A stretch of 15,720 nt of DNA from JBLMZH01 sp050258715 (GCA_050258715.1 JBLMZH010000054.1:1-15720); one strand, 5' to 3'; numbered from the stretch's first letter, positions 7,042-13,708 are shown. The notes: generated from the sequence alone by a model not told the origin. A program made the numbers and translations.

Positions 7042-7859
7042 TCATGCCTAAATTTGAGCATTTGAATAGAAAAACGAATCTTGGCCGGCAGAACGGCGTG
7101 ACGCTGCTGCTTGCCGTCCTGATCCTTTCGACGATATCGCTCGTGACCTTAAGCGTCAGCTATTTCGCCATTGTTGAAATGCGGGCCTCCCGCGGGAATA
7201 CCCTGACTGAGCCGGCCATCGGCGCTGCTGAAACCGCCGGGGAGCAGGCGATATGGTCAATTAAGAGGTCATCGGTCGGAGGGCTTCCTCCGGATTGCGC
7301 GACTTCGACGTACTACACCAGCCTTTCCGGCGACGTTACTGGAACCAGAACTTTGCAGAAAAAATGCAGCACTTTCGGTCCGGTCCGGTTCGACCTGGTT
7401 CCCAAGCAGAGCATTGATATCTATTTGTATGACCCCAACGATATAAACGGCAACAAAACCATGCTCAATTCCAGCGGAGTACAGCTGTTTTCTGCTTTTG
7501 GCGTCAGTATGACCGGATCCTATGCGGTCAGCGTTTCTGCCGTGACTATGGATGGAATCAATGTCACAGGTACTCAGTTTAATCCCGTGGTCAGCGTGAA
7601 CAATGCCGTTCCGCTTGTCCAAAGCATTCCCAATCCCGTGCCCGGTTCGGTTGATCAGCGCATCAGAATTACGATCACCGCTCCTGAGAACGGTTATGCC
7701 TCGGTTATCGTCTCCGCCACAAGCCCCGCTGGCATTAACGGCTTGCCCGGCTTTCCGACCATTGATACGGAAGGCTGCAGCGCCAATTCAAACATCAGCA
7801 ACTGCAATTCCGCTGGCGACATCTTCAAGCGCCGTCTGAACATCACCGTTCCTCTTTGA
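7038..7859 (+). CDS. PilX-like pilus assembly protein without Glu5
   Basis: This 273-residue protein has a 20-residue polar N-terminus ending RQNG, then VTLLLAVLILSTISLVTLSVSYF, matching the G-xxLLxxLILL pattern of the PilX N-terminal family, where Glu5 is missing (Leu here). EMRASRGNTLTEPAIGAAETAGEQAIWSI fits the A-E-A-A-E helix seen after the hydrophobic part in PilX. The rest is beta-rich and Ser/Thr-rich with several cysteines, so a larger exposed domain is expected, like GspK/PilX tip proteins. ATG 7038 overlaps the upstream stop; ATG 7044 has AAGGGA 6 nt upstream and may be the true start. Last gene of the operon. Confidence 0.82.
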   Translation: MIMPKFEHLNRKTNLGRQNGVTLLLAVLILSTISLVTLSVSYFAIVEMRASRGNTLTEPAIGAAETAGEQAIWSIKRSSVGGLPPDCATSTYYTSLSGDVTGTRTLQKKCSTFGPVRFDLVPKQSIDIYLYDPNDINGNKTMLNSSGVQLFSAFGVSMTGSYAVSVSAVTMDGINVTGTQFNPVVSVNNAVPLVQSIPNPVPGSVDQRIRITITAPENGYASVIVSATSPAGINGLPGFPTIDTEGCSANSNISNCNSAGDIFKRRLNITVPL

Positions 7860-7883
7860 TCCTAAGCTTTCCGCCCGACGAAA

Positions 7884-7916
7884 TTCACGGCCTAGTTTTG
7901 TATCTAGTCCGGTGAA
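7884..7916 (+). promoter_or_regulatory. Imperfect hairpin after the minor-pilin operon
   Basis: TTCAC (7884-7888) pairs with GTGAA (7912-7916), GG (7889-7890) with CC (7909-7910), and CTAG (7892-7895) with CTAG (7904-7907). There is one mismatch, one bulged G and an 8-nt T-rich loop. No T-run follows. It may protect the 3' end of the operon mRNA. Confidence 0.5.
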
Positions 7917-7941
7917 CGAATCAAACCTTAAAGGAAATTTA

Positions 7942-7975
7942 AAGTCCCGCGCTCTAAAGCGCGGGACTTAATTTT
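7942..7975. terminator. Bidirectional terminator between convergent genes
   Basis: AAGTCCCGCGCT (7942-7953) and AGCGCGGGACTT (7958-7969) form a perfect 12-bp GC-rich stem with a 4-nt loop CTAA. It is followed by TAATTTT on the + strand and by an A/T-rich flank on the - strand. It lies between the + strand minor-pilin operon and the - strand LysM gene and should stop both. The rest of 7860-8066 shows nothing else I can support. Confidence 0.85.
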
Positions 7976-8066
7976 GAAAAATTTCTGTTTTGGTTTGACT
8001 AGAGAGGTTTTGTTTTTACGTTTAAGTTTACTTGCAGCCGTTTCTTGCCGTTACAGATTTTTATCT

Positions 8067-8645
8067 TTAGGGCAGTTTTATCACCTGGCCGGTCGTAACC
8101 AGTTCTGATTTTTGCAGGTTCGGGTTGACCGCTACGATGTCGGCAACCGTGATATTGTATTGCTTGGCAACTGATGAAAGAGTGTCACCCTCAAGAATTG
8201 TGTAGATCTTGCCTGGCACTTTGCTGGTCGTGGCCTGTGGGATCTTTAAGCTTTGTCCGGGCTTAAGCATGTAGGGCTCGGTCAGTCCGTTCATTTGAGC
8301 GATTAAGTCCCAGCGGACATTGTATTGCTGGCTGATGTTAAACAGCGTATCGCCCTGCTTGACTGAGTAACTGGTGAATTCTTCCTGAGCCGCGGCAGCA
8401 GCCGGCTGTTCTTCCTGAGTGGACACCCCCAAAACTTGCTTTTCTCCCATTACTGTCGAGGTTTGCAAGGAGGCTTGATTGGTCGGATTGAGCTTCTTTG
8501 TGCCTCGGGGCACCAGGTTGATCGTCAGAACCACGCTAAGCAGCAAAAAAACCACCCCGGCGAGAGCCAGCCTCCTGTCCCGTCTGCTGGACGGGGCAAT
8601 TTGGGCTCTAAGCTCTGGCGAAAGATGTGGCTTGATGTAGTTCAT
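8067..8645 (-). CDS. Membrane-anchored protein with two LysM domains
   Basis: This 192-residue protein has a short basic cytoplasmic tail (residues 1-25, SSRRDRR just before the helix), one transmembrane helix at about 26-45, a low-complexity linker rich in Ala, Gln and Glu (about 46-90), and two LysM repeats at about 91-136 (SYSVKQGDTLFNISQQYNV...) and 147-192 (YTILEGDTLSSVAKQYNI...). LysM domains bind N-acetylglucosamine in peptidoglycan, so the protein probably tethers membrane and cell wall or positions an envelope function. No enzymatic domain is present, unlike LysM-peptidase M23 fusions. The VLGV stretch in the linker is a style seen in Parcubacteria. It is convergent with the pilus operon and divergent from ligA, sharing an overlapping promoter region. 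Confidence 0.88.
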   Translation of the reverse strand: MNYIKPHLSPELRAQIAPSSRRDRRLALAGVVFLLLSVVLTINLVPRGTKKLNPTNQASLQTSTVMGEKQVLGVSTQEEQPAAAAAQEEFTSYSVKQGDTLFNISQQYNVRWDLIAQMNGLTEPYMLKPGQSLKIPQATTSKVPGKIYTILEGDTLSSVAKQYNITVADIVAVNPNLQKSELVTTGQVIKLP

Positions 8646-8673
8646 GCTCTCGATTTGGATTGTGGTTTAGTTT

Positions 8674-8702
8674 CTGACGTTGTAGTACACTTAGATTATA
8701 GT
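8674..8702 (+). promoter_or_regulatory. Probable ligA promoter overlapping the LysM promoter
   Basis: CTGACG (8674-8679), a 17-nt spacer and TATAGT (8697-8702) would start transcription about 18 nt before the ligA ATG. Its -10 shares the TATA core at 8697-8700 with the - strand -10, so the two promoters should compete for polymerase. Confidence 0.5.
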
Positions 8703-8723
8703 CATCAAAGATTTCAGTGTCAA
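8695..8723 (-). promoter_or_regulatory. Consensus promoter of the LysM gene
   Basis: Read on the - strand, TTGACA (8723-8718), a 17-nt spacer and TATAAT (8700-8695) match the sigma70 consensus at all 12 positions. The predicted leader before the ATG (8645) is about 40 nt. Confidence 0.8.
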
Positions 8724-8726
8724 AAT

Positions 8727-10715
8727 ATGGACCAAAAATCCGCAAAACTTCGGATCCAAAAGCTTGTCGAGGAGATAAATGAGCTTAGATATCGCTATCA
8801 TGTGCTTGATAGCCCTTCTGTTTCGGATGAGATCTATGACTCGCTGACCCAGGAACTTAAGGGGCTCGAGGCTAAATATCCACAGCTGAAACCCGAAAAT
8901 TCGCCGACCGAACGGATCGGAGGCGAAGCTTTGGATAAATTCGTCAAGATCGAGCACGCGACCAGAATGCTTTCCTTAAACGACGCTTTTAGCAAAGCAG
9001 AGGTTTCGGATTGGGAGAAGCGGATCAAGAAACTTCTGTCTTTGCCTGATTTTGAATATTTTTCCGAGCTCAAGTTCGACGGACTGGCGATCAGCTTAAG
9101 CTACGTTAAGGGTGAATTGAAGGTCGCCAGCACCCGCGGGGACGGGTTTGTGGGCGAGGACGTCACGCAGAACATCAAGACCATCCAATCAATCCCTTTG
9201 ACCTTGAGCAAACCCATCGATATCGAGGTTAGAGGCGAGGTGATTATGACCAAGAAGGTCTGGGAAGAGCTGAATGCCGAGCAGGAAAAACAGGGCAAAC
9301 CGCTTTATGCCAACACCAGGAACGCGGCCGCTGGCTCCATTCGCCAGCTCGACCCTAAGATCACAGCTTCCCGCAAGCTGCAATTTTACGCTTACGATCT
9401 GATCCAAGACCTGGGGCTTAAGACTCATGCCGAAGTGCACGAAAAAATCGAGGACTTGGGTTTCCGCCCGATCAAATACAAACGGATATGCAAGGACTTG
9501 TCCGCGGTCTTTGATTTTTATGAGGACATTGCCAAAGCGCGGCAAGGTTTGCCGTTCGGGATTGACGGGATCGTGGTCTCGGTCAACGAATTGGATCATT
9601 TAAGGAAGCTCGGCGTGGTCGGGAAAGCTCCCCGCGGGATGATTGCTTTTAAATTTCCGCCCGAGCAGGTCACGACCTTAATCGAAAACATTTTTGTAAA
9701 TGTCGGACGCACGGGGAAGCTGACTCCGGTCGCCCAGCTTAAGCCGGTGTTTGTCGGCGGGACTACGGTTTCGCGCGCGACCTTGCATAATGAAGACGAA
9801 ATTAGGCGGCTTGATGTCCGCATCGGCGACACGGTTGTGATCCAGCGGGCCGGCGACGTCATTCCCGAGGTCGTCCAGGCCTTGCCAAAGCTTCGCACTG
9901 GCAAAGAGAAAAGATTTGTGATGCCGAAAAATTGCCCGGTCTGCGGGCAGGCGGCGGCCAGACGCGGGTCGGAAAAAACCGAAAGCGTTGACTGGTTTTG
10001 CGTTAATCCCAATTGCCCGACCAAAAACCTCCGCTACATGGAGCATTTCGTTTCGGCCTTCGAAATCTACACGATTGGGCCCAAAATATTGGAGCGGTTC
10101 AAGGACGAAGGCCTAATTTCGGACGTCACTGATCTGTTTAGCCTTAAAAAGGAAGACATCCAGTCGCTCGAGCGCTTCGGCGAAAAAAGCGCGGAGAATG
10201 TGGTCAATTCCATTCAATCCCACAAGCACATCACTTTGGCCAAATTTATTTATAGCTTGGGAATCACTCACGTTGGCGAGGAAACGGCCTTTGATCTGGC
10301 TCAAAAGTTTGGCTCGATCAAAAATTTGATGGATGCAACCTTGGACGGCCTGATCTCCATTCCGAATATCGGGGAAGTTGTCGGCAAATCAGTTTTCGAC
10401 TGGTTTAAGAATGAGAGCAACCGCGCATTCGTTGAAAAATTATTGGATGCTGGCATTGCCATTGAAAAGATCAAGATTAAGCAAACACCGCTTTCCGGCA
10501 AAAGCGTGGTCGTGACCGGCACGCTGGATTCCCTGTCGCGCGAAGAGGCGAAGGAGGCAGTGCGGGAAGCCGGAGGCGACTGGGTCAGCTCCGTTTCAAA
10601 AAATACCAACTACGTCGTAGTCGGCGCCAATCCGGGATCCAAGGCTACTAAGGCCGAACAGCTGGGAGTGAAGATTTTGGATGAGAAAGAGTTTTTGAAG
10701 TTGTTGGGGAAATAG
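8727..10715 (+). CDS. ligA: NAD-dependent DNA ligase LigA
   Basis: LigA seals nicks in replication and repair using NAD+ through a lysyl-AMP intermediate. I start at ATG 8727; the open frame continues far upstream, but that part overlaps the LysM gene and its promoter. The product is 662 residues, close to the usual 670. Domains in order are Ia (RYRYHVLDSPSVSDEIYD), adenylation with catalytic Lys116 in ELKFDGLAIS, DGIVV, the OB fold (PRGMIAFKFPPE to VFVGGTTVSRATLHN), the zinc finger with cysteines 403, 406, 425 and 430, the helix-hairpin-helix region (SLERFGEKSAENV, IPNIGEVVGKSV), and a C-terminal BRCT domain at about 586-662 (LSGKSVVVTGTL). All key motifs appear intact. No SD is visible; the leader may be only about 18 nt. 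Confidence 0.98.
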   Translation: MDQKSAKLRIQKLVEEINELRYRYHVLDSPSVSDEIYDSLTQELKGLEAKYPQLKPENSPTERIGGEALDKFVKIEHATRMLSLNDAFSKAEVSDWEKRIKKLLSLPDFEYFSELKFDGLAISLSYVKGELKVASTRGDGFVGEDVTQNIKTIQSIPLTLSKPIDIEVRGEVIMTKKVWEELNAEQEKQGKPLYANTRNAAAGSIRQLDPKITASRKLQFYAYDLIQDLGLKTHAEVHEKIEDLGFRPIKYKRICKDLSAVFDFYEDIAKARQGLPFGIDGIVVSVNELDHLRKLGVVGKAPRGMIAFKFPPEQVTTLIENIFVNVGRTGKLTPVAQLKPVFVGGTTVSRATLHNEDEIRRLDVRIGDTVVIQRAGDVIPEVVQALPKLRTGKEKRFVMPKNCPVCGQAAARRGSEKTESVDWFCVNPNCPTKNLRYMEHFVSAFEIYTIGPKILERFKDEGLISDVTDLFSLKKEDIQSLERFGEKSAENVVNSIQSHKHITLAKFIYSLGITHVGEETAFDLAQKFGSIKNLMDATLDGLISIPNIGEVVGKSVFDWFKNESNRAFVEKLLDAGIAIEKIKIKQTPLSGKSVVVTGTLDSLSREEAKEAVREAGGDWVSSVSKNTNYVVVGANPGSKATKAEQLGVKILDEKEFLKLLGK

Positions 10716-10721
10716 TATTTA

Positions 10722-10828
10722 AATCAAATGTCAAAAATCAAAAGTCAAAATGAAAGCGCAAAAATGCAAAAATATTTTGCATTTTGATCTGTCATTTTCA
10801 CCTTTGAGATTTAATTTTTGATTTTAAA
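10722..10828. repeat. AT-rich imperfect palindrome between ligA and the methyltransferase gene
   Basis: The centre is a stem ATGCAAAA (10764-10771) / TTTTGCAT (10775-10782) with a 3-nt loop, extending three more A-T pairs. Outside it, the left half (repeated TCAAAA-type words) is largely complementary to the right half (TCATTTTCACCTTTGA, TTTTTGATTTTAAA), with several mismatches. The element fills nearly the whole intergenic space. It could fold as a long RNA hairpin or cruciform, and resembles the AT-rich palindrome in the 23S gene at 15253-15341. Confidence 0.65.
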
Positions 10829-10830
10829 AT

Positions 10831-11706
10831 ATGGAAATAAAGATTTGGCACGATGACTGGAAAGAATACGAACTTTTAGACTCAGGCGATTATATGCGGC
10901 TTGAGCGATTCGGCGATTTGGTAATTGCTCGAAGCGAACCTCGAGCCTGGTGGCAGCCGGAGCTGCCAAAGACAGACTGGGATAAGGCCGCGGCCGTTTA
11001 TGATAAGGAAGAGAACGGCCAATGGGTTTTCAAACAAAAGGTTTTGCGCGAGCTGATCATCCCCTTTGAGGACCTCAAAGTCAGAATAAGGCTGACTGAC
11101 ACTTCCAAACACGTCGGAGTTTTCCCCGAGCAATCAAGCCAGTGGCGGTTTATCAAGGAAAAGGTTGGCTCCCGAAAAGGAAACGAAGTCAACGTTTTGA
11201 ATCTTTTCGGCTACACGGGGATGGGCAGCCTGGCCGCTGCCTCGGCCGGAGCCTCAGTCACGCACGTAGACGGTTCAAAGCCAGCCATAACCTGGGCGAA
11301 TGAAAACCAATATCTTTCCAATCTTCAAGACAAGCCGATCAGATGGATGCTTGATGACGCCTATAAGTTTGTAAAAAGGGAAGTGCGGCGCGGCAAAAAA
11401 TACCAAGGTTTGATCATGGACCCGCCGGCATTCGGGCGCGGGCCCAAGGGCCAGGTTTGGAAAGTCGAGGACCATCTGGTCAAGCTTCTGAACGAATGCA
11501 GCCAGCTTCTGGCCGACGATCTTTTGTTCATCATTCTGACAATGTACTCAGTTGATTCTTCATCCTTATCGATCGGCAACTTGCTTTCGGATGTCACGAA
11601 GAAATTTGGCGGCAAGGTTGAATCAGGGGAGTTAGTGCTTAAGCCTAAACATTCGGACAAGGTTCTTCCGGTTTCCATCGCGGCCGTTTGGGACAGCAAA
11701 CAATAA
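10831..11706 (+). CDS. Class I SAM-dependent methyltransferase, RlmI-like (COG1092 type)
   Basis: This 291-residue protein carries a Rossmann methyltransferase fold. SAM-binding motif I is VLNLFGYTGMGSLAAASAGA (residues 122-141), motif II is THVDGSKPAITWANEN with acidic Asp147, motif III is at Asp175/Asp176 (MLDDAYKFV), and motif IV is DPPAFGRGPKG (197-207), the DPPxF signature of the RlmI/RlmK rRNA methyltransferase group. The N-terminal approximately 110 residues contain the substrate-side beta region with GVFPEQSSQW, and there is no PUA domain as in E. coli RlmI. The likely substrate is rRNA, but this is family inference. No SD precedes the ATG. It stands alone between the AT-rich palindrome and the KGG unit, and no clear terminator follows. 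Confidence 0.88.
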   Translation: MEIKIWHDDWKEYELLDSGDYMRLERFGDLVIARSEPRAWWQPELPKTDWDKAAAVYDKEENGQWVFKQKVLRELIIPFEDLKVRIRLTDTSKHVGVFPEQSSQWRFIKEKVGSRKGNEVNVLNLFGYTGMGSLAAASAGASVTHVDGSKPAITWANENQYLSNLQDKPIRWMLDDAYKFVKREVRRGKKYQGLIMDPPAFGRGPKGQVWKVEDHLVKLLNECSQLLADDLLFIILTMYSVDSSSLSIGNLLSDVTKKFGGKVESGELVLKPKHSDKVLPVSIAAVWDSKQ

Positions 11707-11715
11707 ATTTAAATT

Positions 11716-11825
11716 ATTATATCCTCCTTGATAGGCGCTTTTTAAGTGTTGACTTGAAAGCATTGTTTTGGTAAGCTTGACTATCAAAAAAAACAGATCA
11801 AAACAGGTATTCAGGAGGATATAAT
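11716..11825 (+). repeat. 13-bp inverted repeat embracing the KGG1 promoter and ribosome site
   Basis: ATTATATCCTCCT (11716-11728) is the exact reverse complement of AGGAGGATATAAT (11813-11825). The right arm contains the SD AGGAGG and the first two bases of the start codon of the next gene. The arms are 84 nt apart, and the putative promoter lies between them. Confidence 0.8.
11749..11777 (+). promoter_or_regulatory. Probable promoter of the KGG gene pair
   Basis: TTGACT (11749-11754), a 17-nt spacer and TAAGCT (11772-11777). The -10 is poor, but the context GGTAAGCTTGACT resembles GCTATACTTGACT at the promoter of the next unit (12420), which supports a shared promoter type. Confidence 0.5.
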
Positions 11826-12129
11826 GCCGCAACGAAAAGGTTTCGCTCTTTTTCCAGCCGACAAGCTTCGAGAAACAAGTTCCAAGGGCGGGAAGGCATC
11901 CCACCTAGGTGGAACCTGCCACGAATGGACAAGTTCGGAAGCAAGGGAAGCGGGGCGCAAAGGAGGCAAGGCCTTCCATCAGAAGAAGGCGGGGCATCGG
12001 TGGACTAGAGAAGAAGCGGCTGCCGCAAGCGCGAAAGCCAACGCCTGGAAGTACCAAGTTTGGGTTCTGTGCGTTCACTGCGGAAAGAGCTTCAGGCTCG
12101 ACACTCGGACAATACCAAGGAGGGGATGA
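11824..12129 (+). CDS. KGG-motif small hydrophilic protein with C-terminal CxxC
   Basis: This 101-residue, basic protein has a perfect SD (AGGAGG) 5 nt before the ATG. It carries two KGG-type repeats of the stress-induced YciG/GsiB family: SSKGGKASHLGG (from residue 19) followed by HEWTSSEAREAGRKGGKA (33-50), then a third half-unit HRWTREEAAAASAKA. Such proteins are small, disordered and linked to stress or desiccation tolerance; their biochemical role is not established. Unlike ordinary family members it ends with YQVWVLCVHCGKSFRLDTR, containing a single CxxC (83/86) that looks like half a zinc ribbon. Its last codons CCA AGG AGG GGA supply the SD for the next gene, which starts within the stop region. 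No membrane segments. Confidence 0.8.
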   Translation: MPQRKGFALFPADKLRETSSKGGKASHLGGTCHEWTSSEAREAGRKGGKAFHQKKAGHRWTREEAAAASAKANAWKYQVWVLCVHCGKSFRLDTRTIPRRG

Positions 12130-12329
12130 TGGACGGAACCAAGCGGAGAGGATTTGGTTCGATGGACCCGGCAAAACAGCGGTGGATCGCTGGGTTGGGC
12201 GGTCGGGCGGCGCACCAGAAGGGCACGGCGCACGAGTGGACCAGCCAGGAAGCGCGGGATGCCGGTCGCAAGGGCGGACAGGCCATGTGGAGGATGAAGA
12301 AGGCCGCCGGGCTGGCCGCCAGGCCTTAA
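12129..12329 (+). CDS. KGG-motif stress-type protein (YciG/GsiB-like)
   Basis: I choose ATG 12129, 5 nt after GGAGG (12119-12123) and overlapping the upstream TGA as TGATG; ATG 12126 directly upstream is possible. The 66-residue product is a classic single KGG protein: GFGSMDPAKQRWIAGLGGRA, HQKGTAHEWTSQEARDAGRKGG, then a basic tail. The first Gly-Gly has Leu in place of Lys. It is translationally coupled to the preceding KGG gene, from which it probably arose by duplication. The longer in-frame opening from 12060 is inside the upstream gene and lacks an SD. Probably abundant and disordered; function otherwise unknown. Confidence 0.85.
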   Translation: MDGTKRRGFGSMDPAKQRWIAGLGGRAAHQKGTAHEWTSQEARDAGRKGGQAMWRMKKAAGLAARP

Positions 12330-12355
12330 GCCAACTCTGGCCGTCTCACGGTCTT

Positions 12356-12394
12356 AAAGCGCTGCAATCAGCAATGGTTGCGGCGCTTTTCTTT
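12356..12394 (+). terminator. Terminator of the KGG unit
   Basis: AAAGCGCTGCAA (12356-12367) pairs with TTGCGGCGCTTT (12378-12389) with one G-U pair and a 10-nt loop, followed by TCTTT. A clear intrinsic terminator 26 nt after the second KGG stop. Confidence 0.85.
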
Positions 12395-12395
12395 G

Positions 12396-12425
12396 TTGTG
12401 AGAGCGGTCCGGATTTTGCTATACT
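12396..12425 (+). promoter_or_regulatory. Promoter of the reductase-tail / phosphoribosyltransferase unit
   Basis: TTGTGA (12396-12401), an 18-nt spacer and TATACT (12420-12425), directly after the preceding terminator. The predicted leader is about 42 nt. Confidence 0.6.
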
Positions 12426-12473
12426 TGACTGCTAATCACACGTACCTACCACGGACGAAATAAGGAGGAAGTG

Positions 12474-12980
12474 ATGGAAGGAACGACTTTGGCGCGCGGC
12501 CTCAGAAGGCCTTTGCCCGACAATTGTCTGGGCATCACTCATCAGTTCGCGATCGCGGGAAGAGAAGGCTACCTAACGGTCAACCTTTACGAGGATGGCA
12601 CCCCGGGCGAGATCTTTTTGGTCCTTGCCAGGGAAAGCTCAAACGTTTCCGGTTTCGCCGACGCCTTTGCCAAGGCAGTTTCGATTTGCCTGCAATACGG
12701 CGTGCCTTTGAGTGACTTGGTGGCTTCATTCAAAGGCATGCGTTTCTCTCCCAATGGACTGACCGAGAACCCCCACATCAAGCAGGCCGAGTCCATCGTT
12801 GACTACGTTTGCCGATGGCTCGAACTGAAATACATCAGCAAGATTGCTCAGCCGGTGACTGCGGCAAGCGGGAGGTTCTTTGATCCGCCGCCGCCGTGCG
12901 CGAATTGCGGATCAGCCATGGGCCGCTACAGCGGCGGCTGGAAGTGTCCCAACTGCGGAAACACTTCGTCGACGAAGTAA
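12474..12980 (+). CDS. Standalone class II ribonucleotide reductase C-terminal (TSCPD-type) domain with zinc ribbon
   Basis: The start is ATG 12474, 5 nt after GGAGG (12464-12468); GTG 12471 is too close. The 168-residue protein matches the tail of adenosylcobalamin-dependent ribonucleotide reductase (NrdJ): RPLPDNCLGITHQFAIAGRE followed by GYLTVNLYEDGTPGEIFLVLA, VSGFADAFAKAVSICLQYGVPL, FSPNGLTENPHIKQAESIVDY and the W-L-K region. A Cys4 ribbon follows (142/145 and 158/161, CANCG and CPNCG), as at the NrdJ C-terminus. The catalytic barrel and radical-forming residues are absent, so it is not a reductase by itself. It could complement a split reductase, regulate one, or be a repurposed nucleotide-binding module. 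The frame is intact, so it is not an obvious pseudogene. The next gene starts 9 nt later. Confidence 0.85.
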   Translation: MEGTTLARGLRRPLPDNCLGITHQFAIAGREGYLTVNLYEDGTPGEIFLVLARESSNVSGFADAFAKAVSICLQYGVPLSDLVASFKGMRFSPNGLTENPHIKQAESIVDYVCRWLELKYISKIAQPVTAASGRFFDPPPPCANCGSAMGRYSGGWKCPNCGNTSSTK

Positions 12981-12989
12981 GGAGGACCG

Positions 12990-13637
12990 ATGTTTGGTTC
13001 GTTTCCTGAAGAATATCTCGATCAGGAAGCCAGCGCTTTGATCAATGAGTTCCCGGGCCTGCTGCTCACCGGCGAACACTTTGATTTCGGCAACGGCTAC
13101 CACGGCAGCGTCTATCTTGATCCGCACGTGCTCATCAGGAGTCCAAGCCTGATGCTGCGGTTCGCCCAGATCCTGGCCAATCGCGCCAGTCTGGAAATCA
13201 GAAGAGCCGACGTCATCGCCGGCCCTTGGCGCGGCGGCGCGATCCTGGCCAACAACCTGGCGGTTCTTCTGGGGAGCAGCGAAGACCCGAGCAAGACCAA
13301 GGACAGATTCCTGGTTCCTATCGACAAGTTGGGGACCGGACTTCTGTACGAAGGATTTTCGATCAAGAAGGAATACCAGAATCTGCTCGCGGGGAAGCGG
13401 GTCTGGATCGTGGACGATGTCTGCAACACGGGGAAGACCTTGGCCGCTGCGGCCGAGCTGATCCAATCGCAGCAGGCGTCGGTGGTCGGCGTCGGCGCCA
13501 TTCTTCGCCGCTCGCATCCGAACTCCCGGCAGTTTCCGTTCCCGGAAGTGTTCGCCTACAACGTTCCAACCCCGCCCAACTTTCTCAAGCAGGATTGTCC
13601 CATGTGCAGGGAGAACAAGCCGATCTTCAGGTTCTGA
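12990..13637 (+). CDS. Orotate phosphoribosyltransferase-like protein
   Basis: This 215-residue protein has the type I phosphoribosyltransferase fold. The PRPP loop is RVWIVDDVCNTGKTLAAAAE (137-156) with acidic pair Asp142/Asp143. The N-terminal TGEHFDFGNGYHGSVYLDP mirrors the GHFxLxSGxHS start of PyrE, and GPWRGGAILANNLA (79-92) matches the GPxxGGxxxA loop. The C-terminus CPMCRENKPI resembles the CPxCxxGxPI end of many PyrE proteins. PyrE joins orotate and PRPP to OMP in pyrimidine synthesis. No other pyr genes are nearby, so salvage or another base substrate is possible and I leave the symbol blank. SD AAGGAGG starts in the upstream stop codon, so it is cotranscribed with the reductase-tail gene. 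Confidence 0.85.
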   Translation: MFGSFPEEYLDQEASALINEFPGLLLTGEHFDFGNGYHGSVYLDPHVLIRSPSLMLRFAQILANRASLEIRRADVIAGPWRGGAILANNLAVLLGSSEDPSKTKDRFLVPIDKLGTGLLYEGFSIKKEYQNLLAGKRVWIVDDVCNTGKTLAAAAELIQSQQASVVGVGAILRRSHPNSRQFPFPEVFAYNVPTPPNFLKQDCPMCRENKPIFRF

Positions 13638-13667
13638 AAGACAGGGCCATCCATCTCATGAATTGCC

Positions 13668-13708
13668 AGCGCCTTCGAGGTTCAAACTTCGGAGGCGCTT
13701 TTCGTTTG
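13668..13708 (+). terminator. Terminator after the phosphoribosyltransferase gene
   Basis: AGCGCCTTCG (13668-13677) and CGGAGGCGCT (13690-13699) form a 10-bp stem with one G-U pair and a 12-nt loop. The following TTTTCGTTTG completes an intrinsic terminator. Confidence 0.85.

Noticed and set aside
8436..8726. N-terminal extension of the ligA reading frame
   Set aside because: The open frame upstream of ATG 8727 overlaps the - strand LysM gene and its consensus promoter, and the LigA family starts at MDQKSAKLR-like sequence.
12060..12128. Longer start for the second KGG gene
   Set aside because: It lies inside the first KGG gene with no SD; the canonical KGG protein starts at GFGSMDP and a perfect SD serves ATG 12129.
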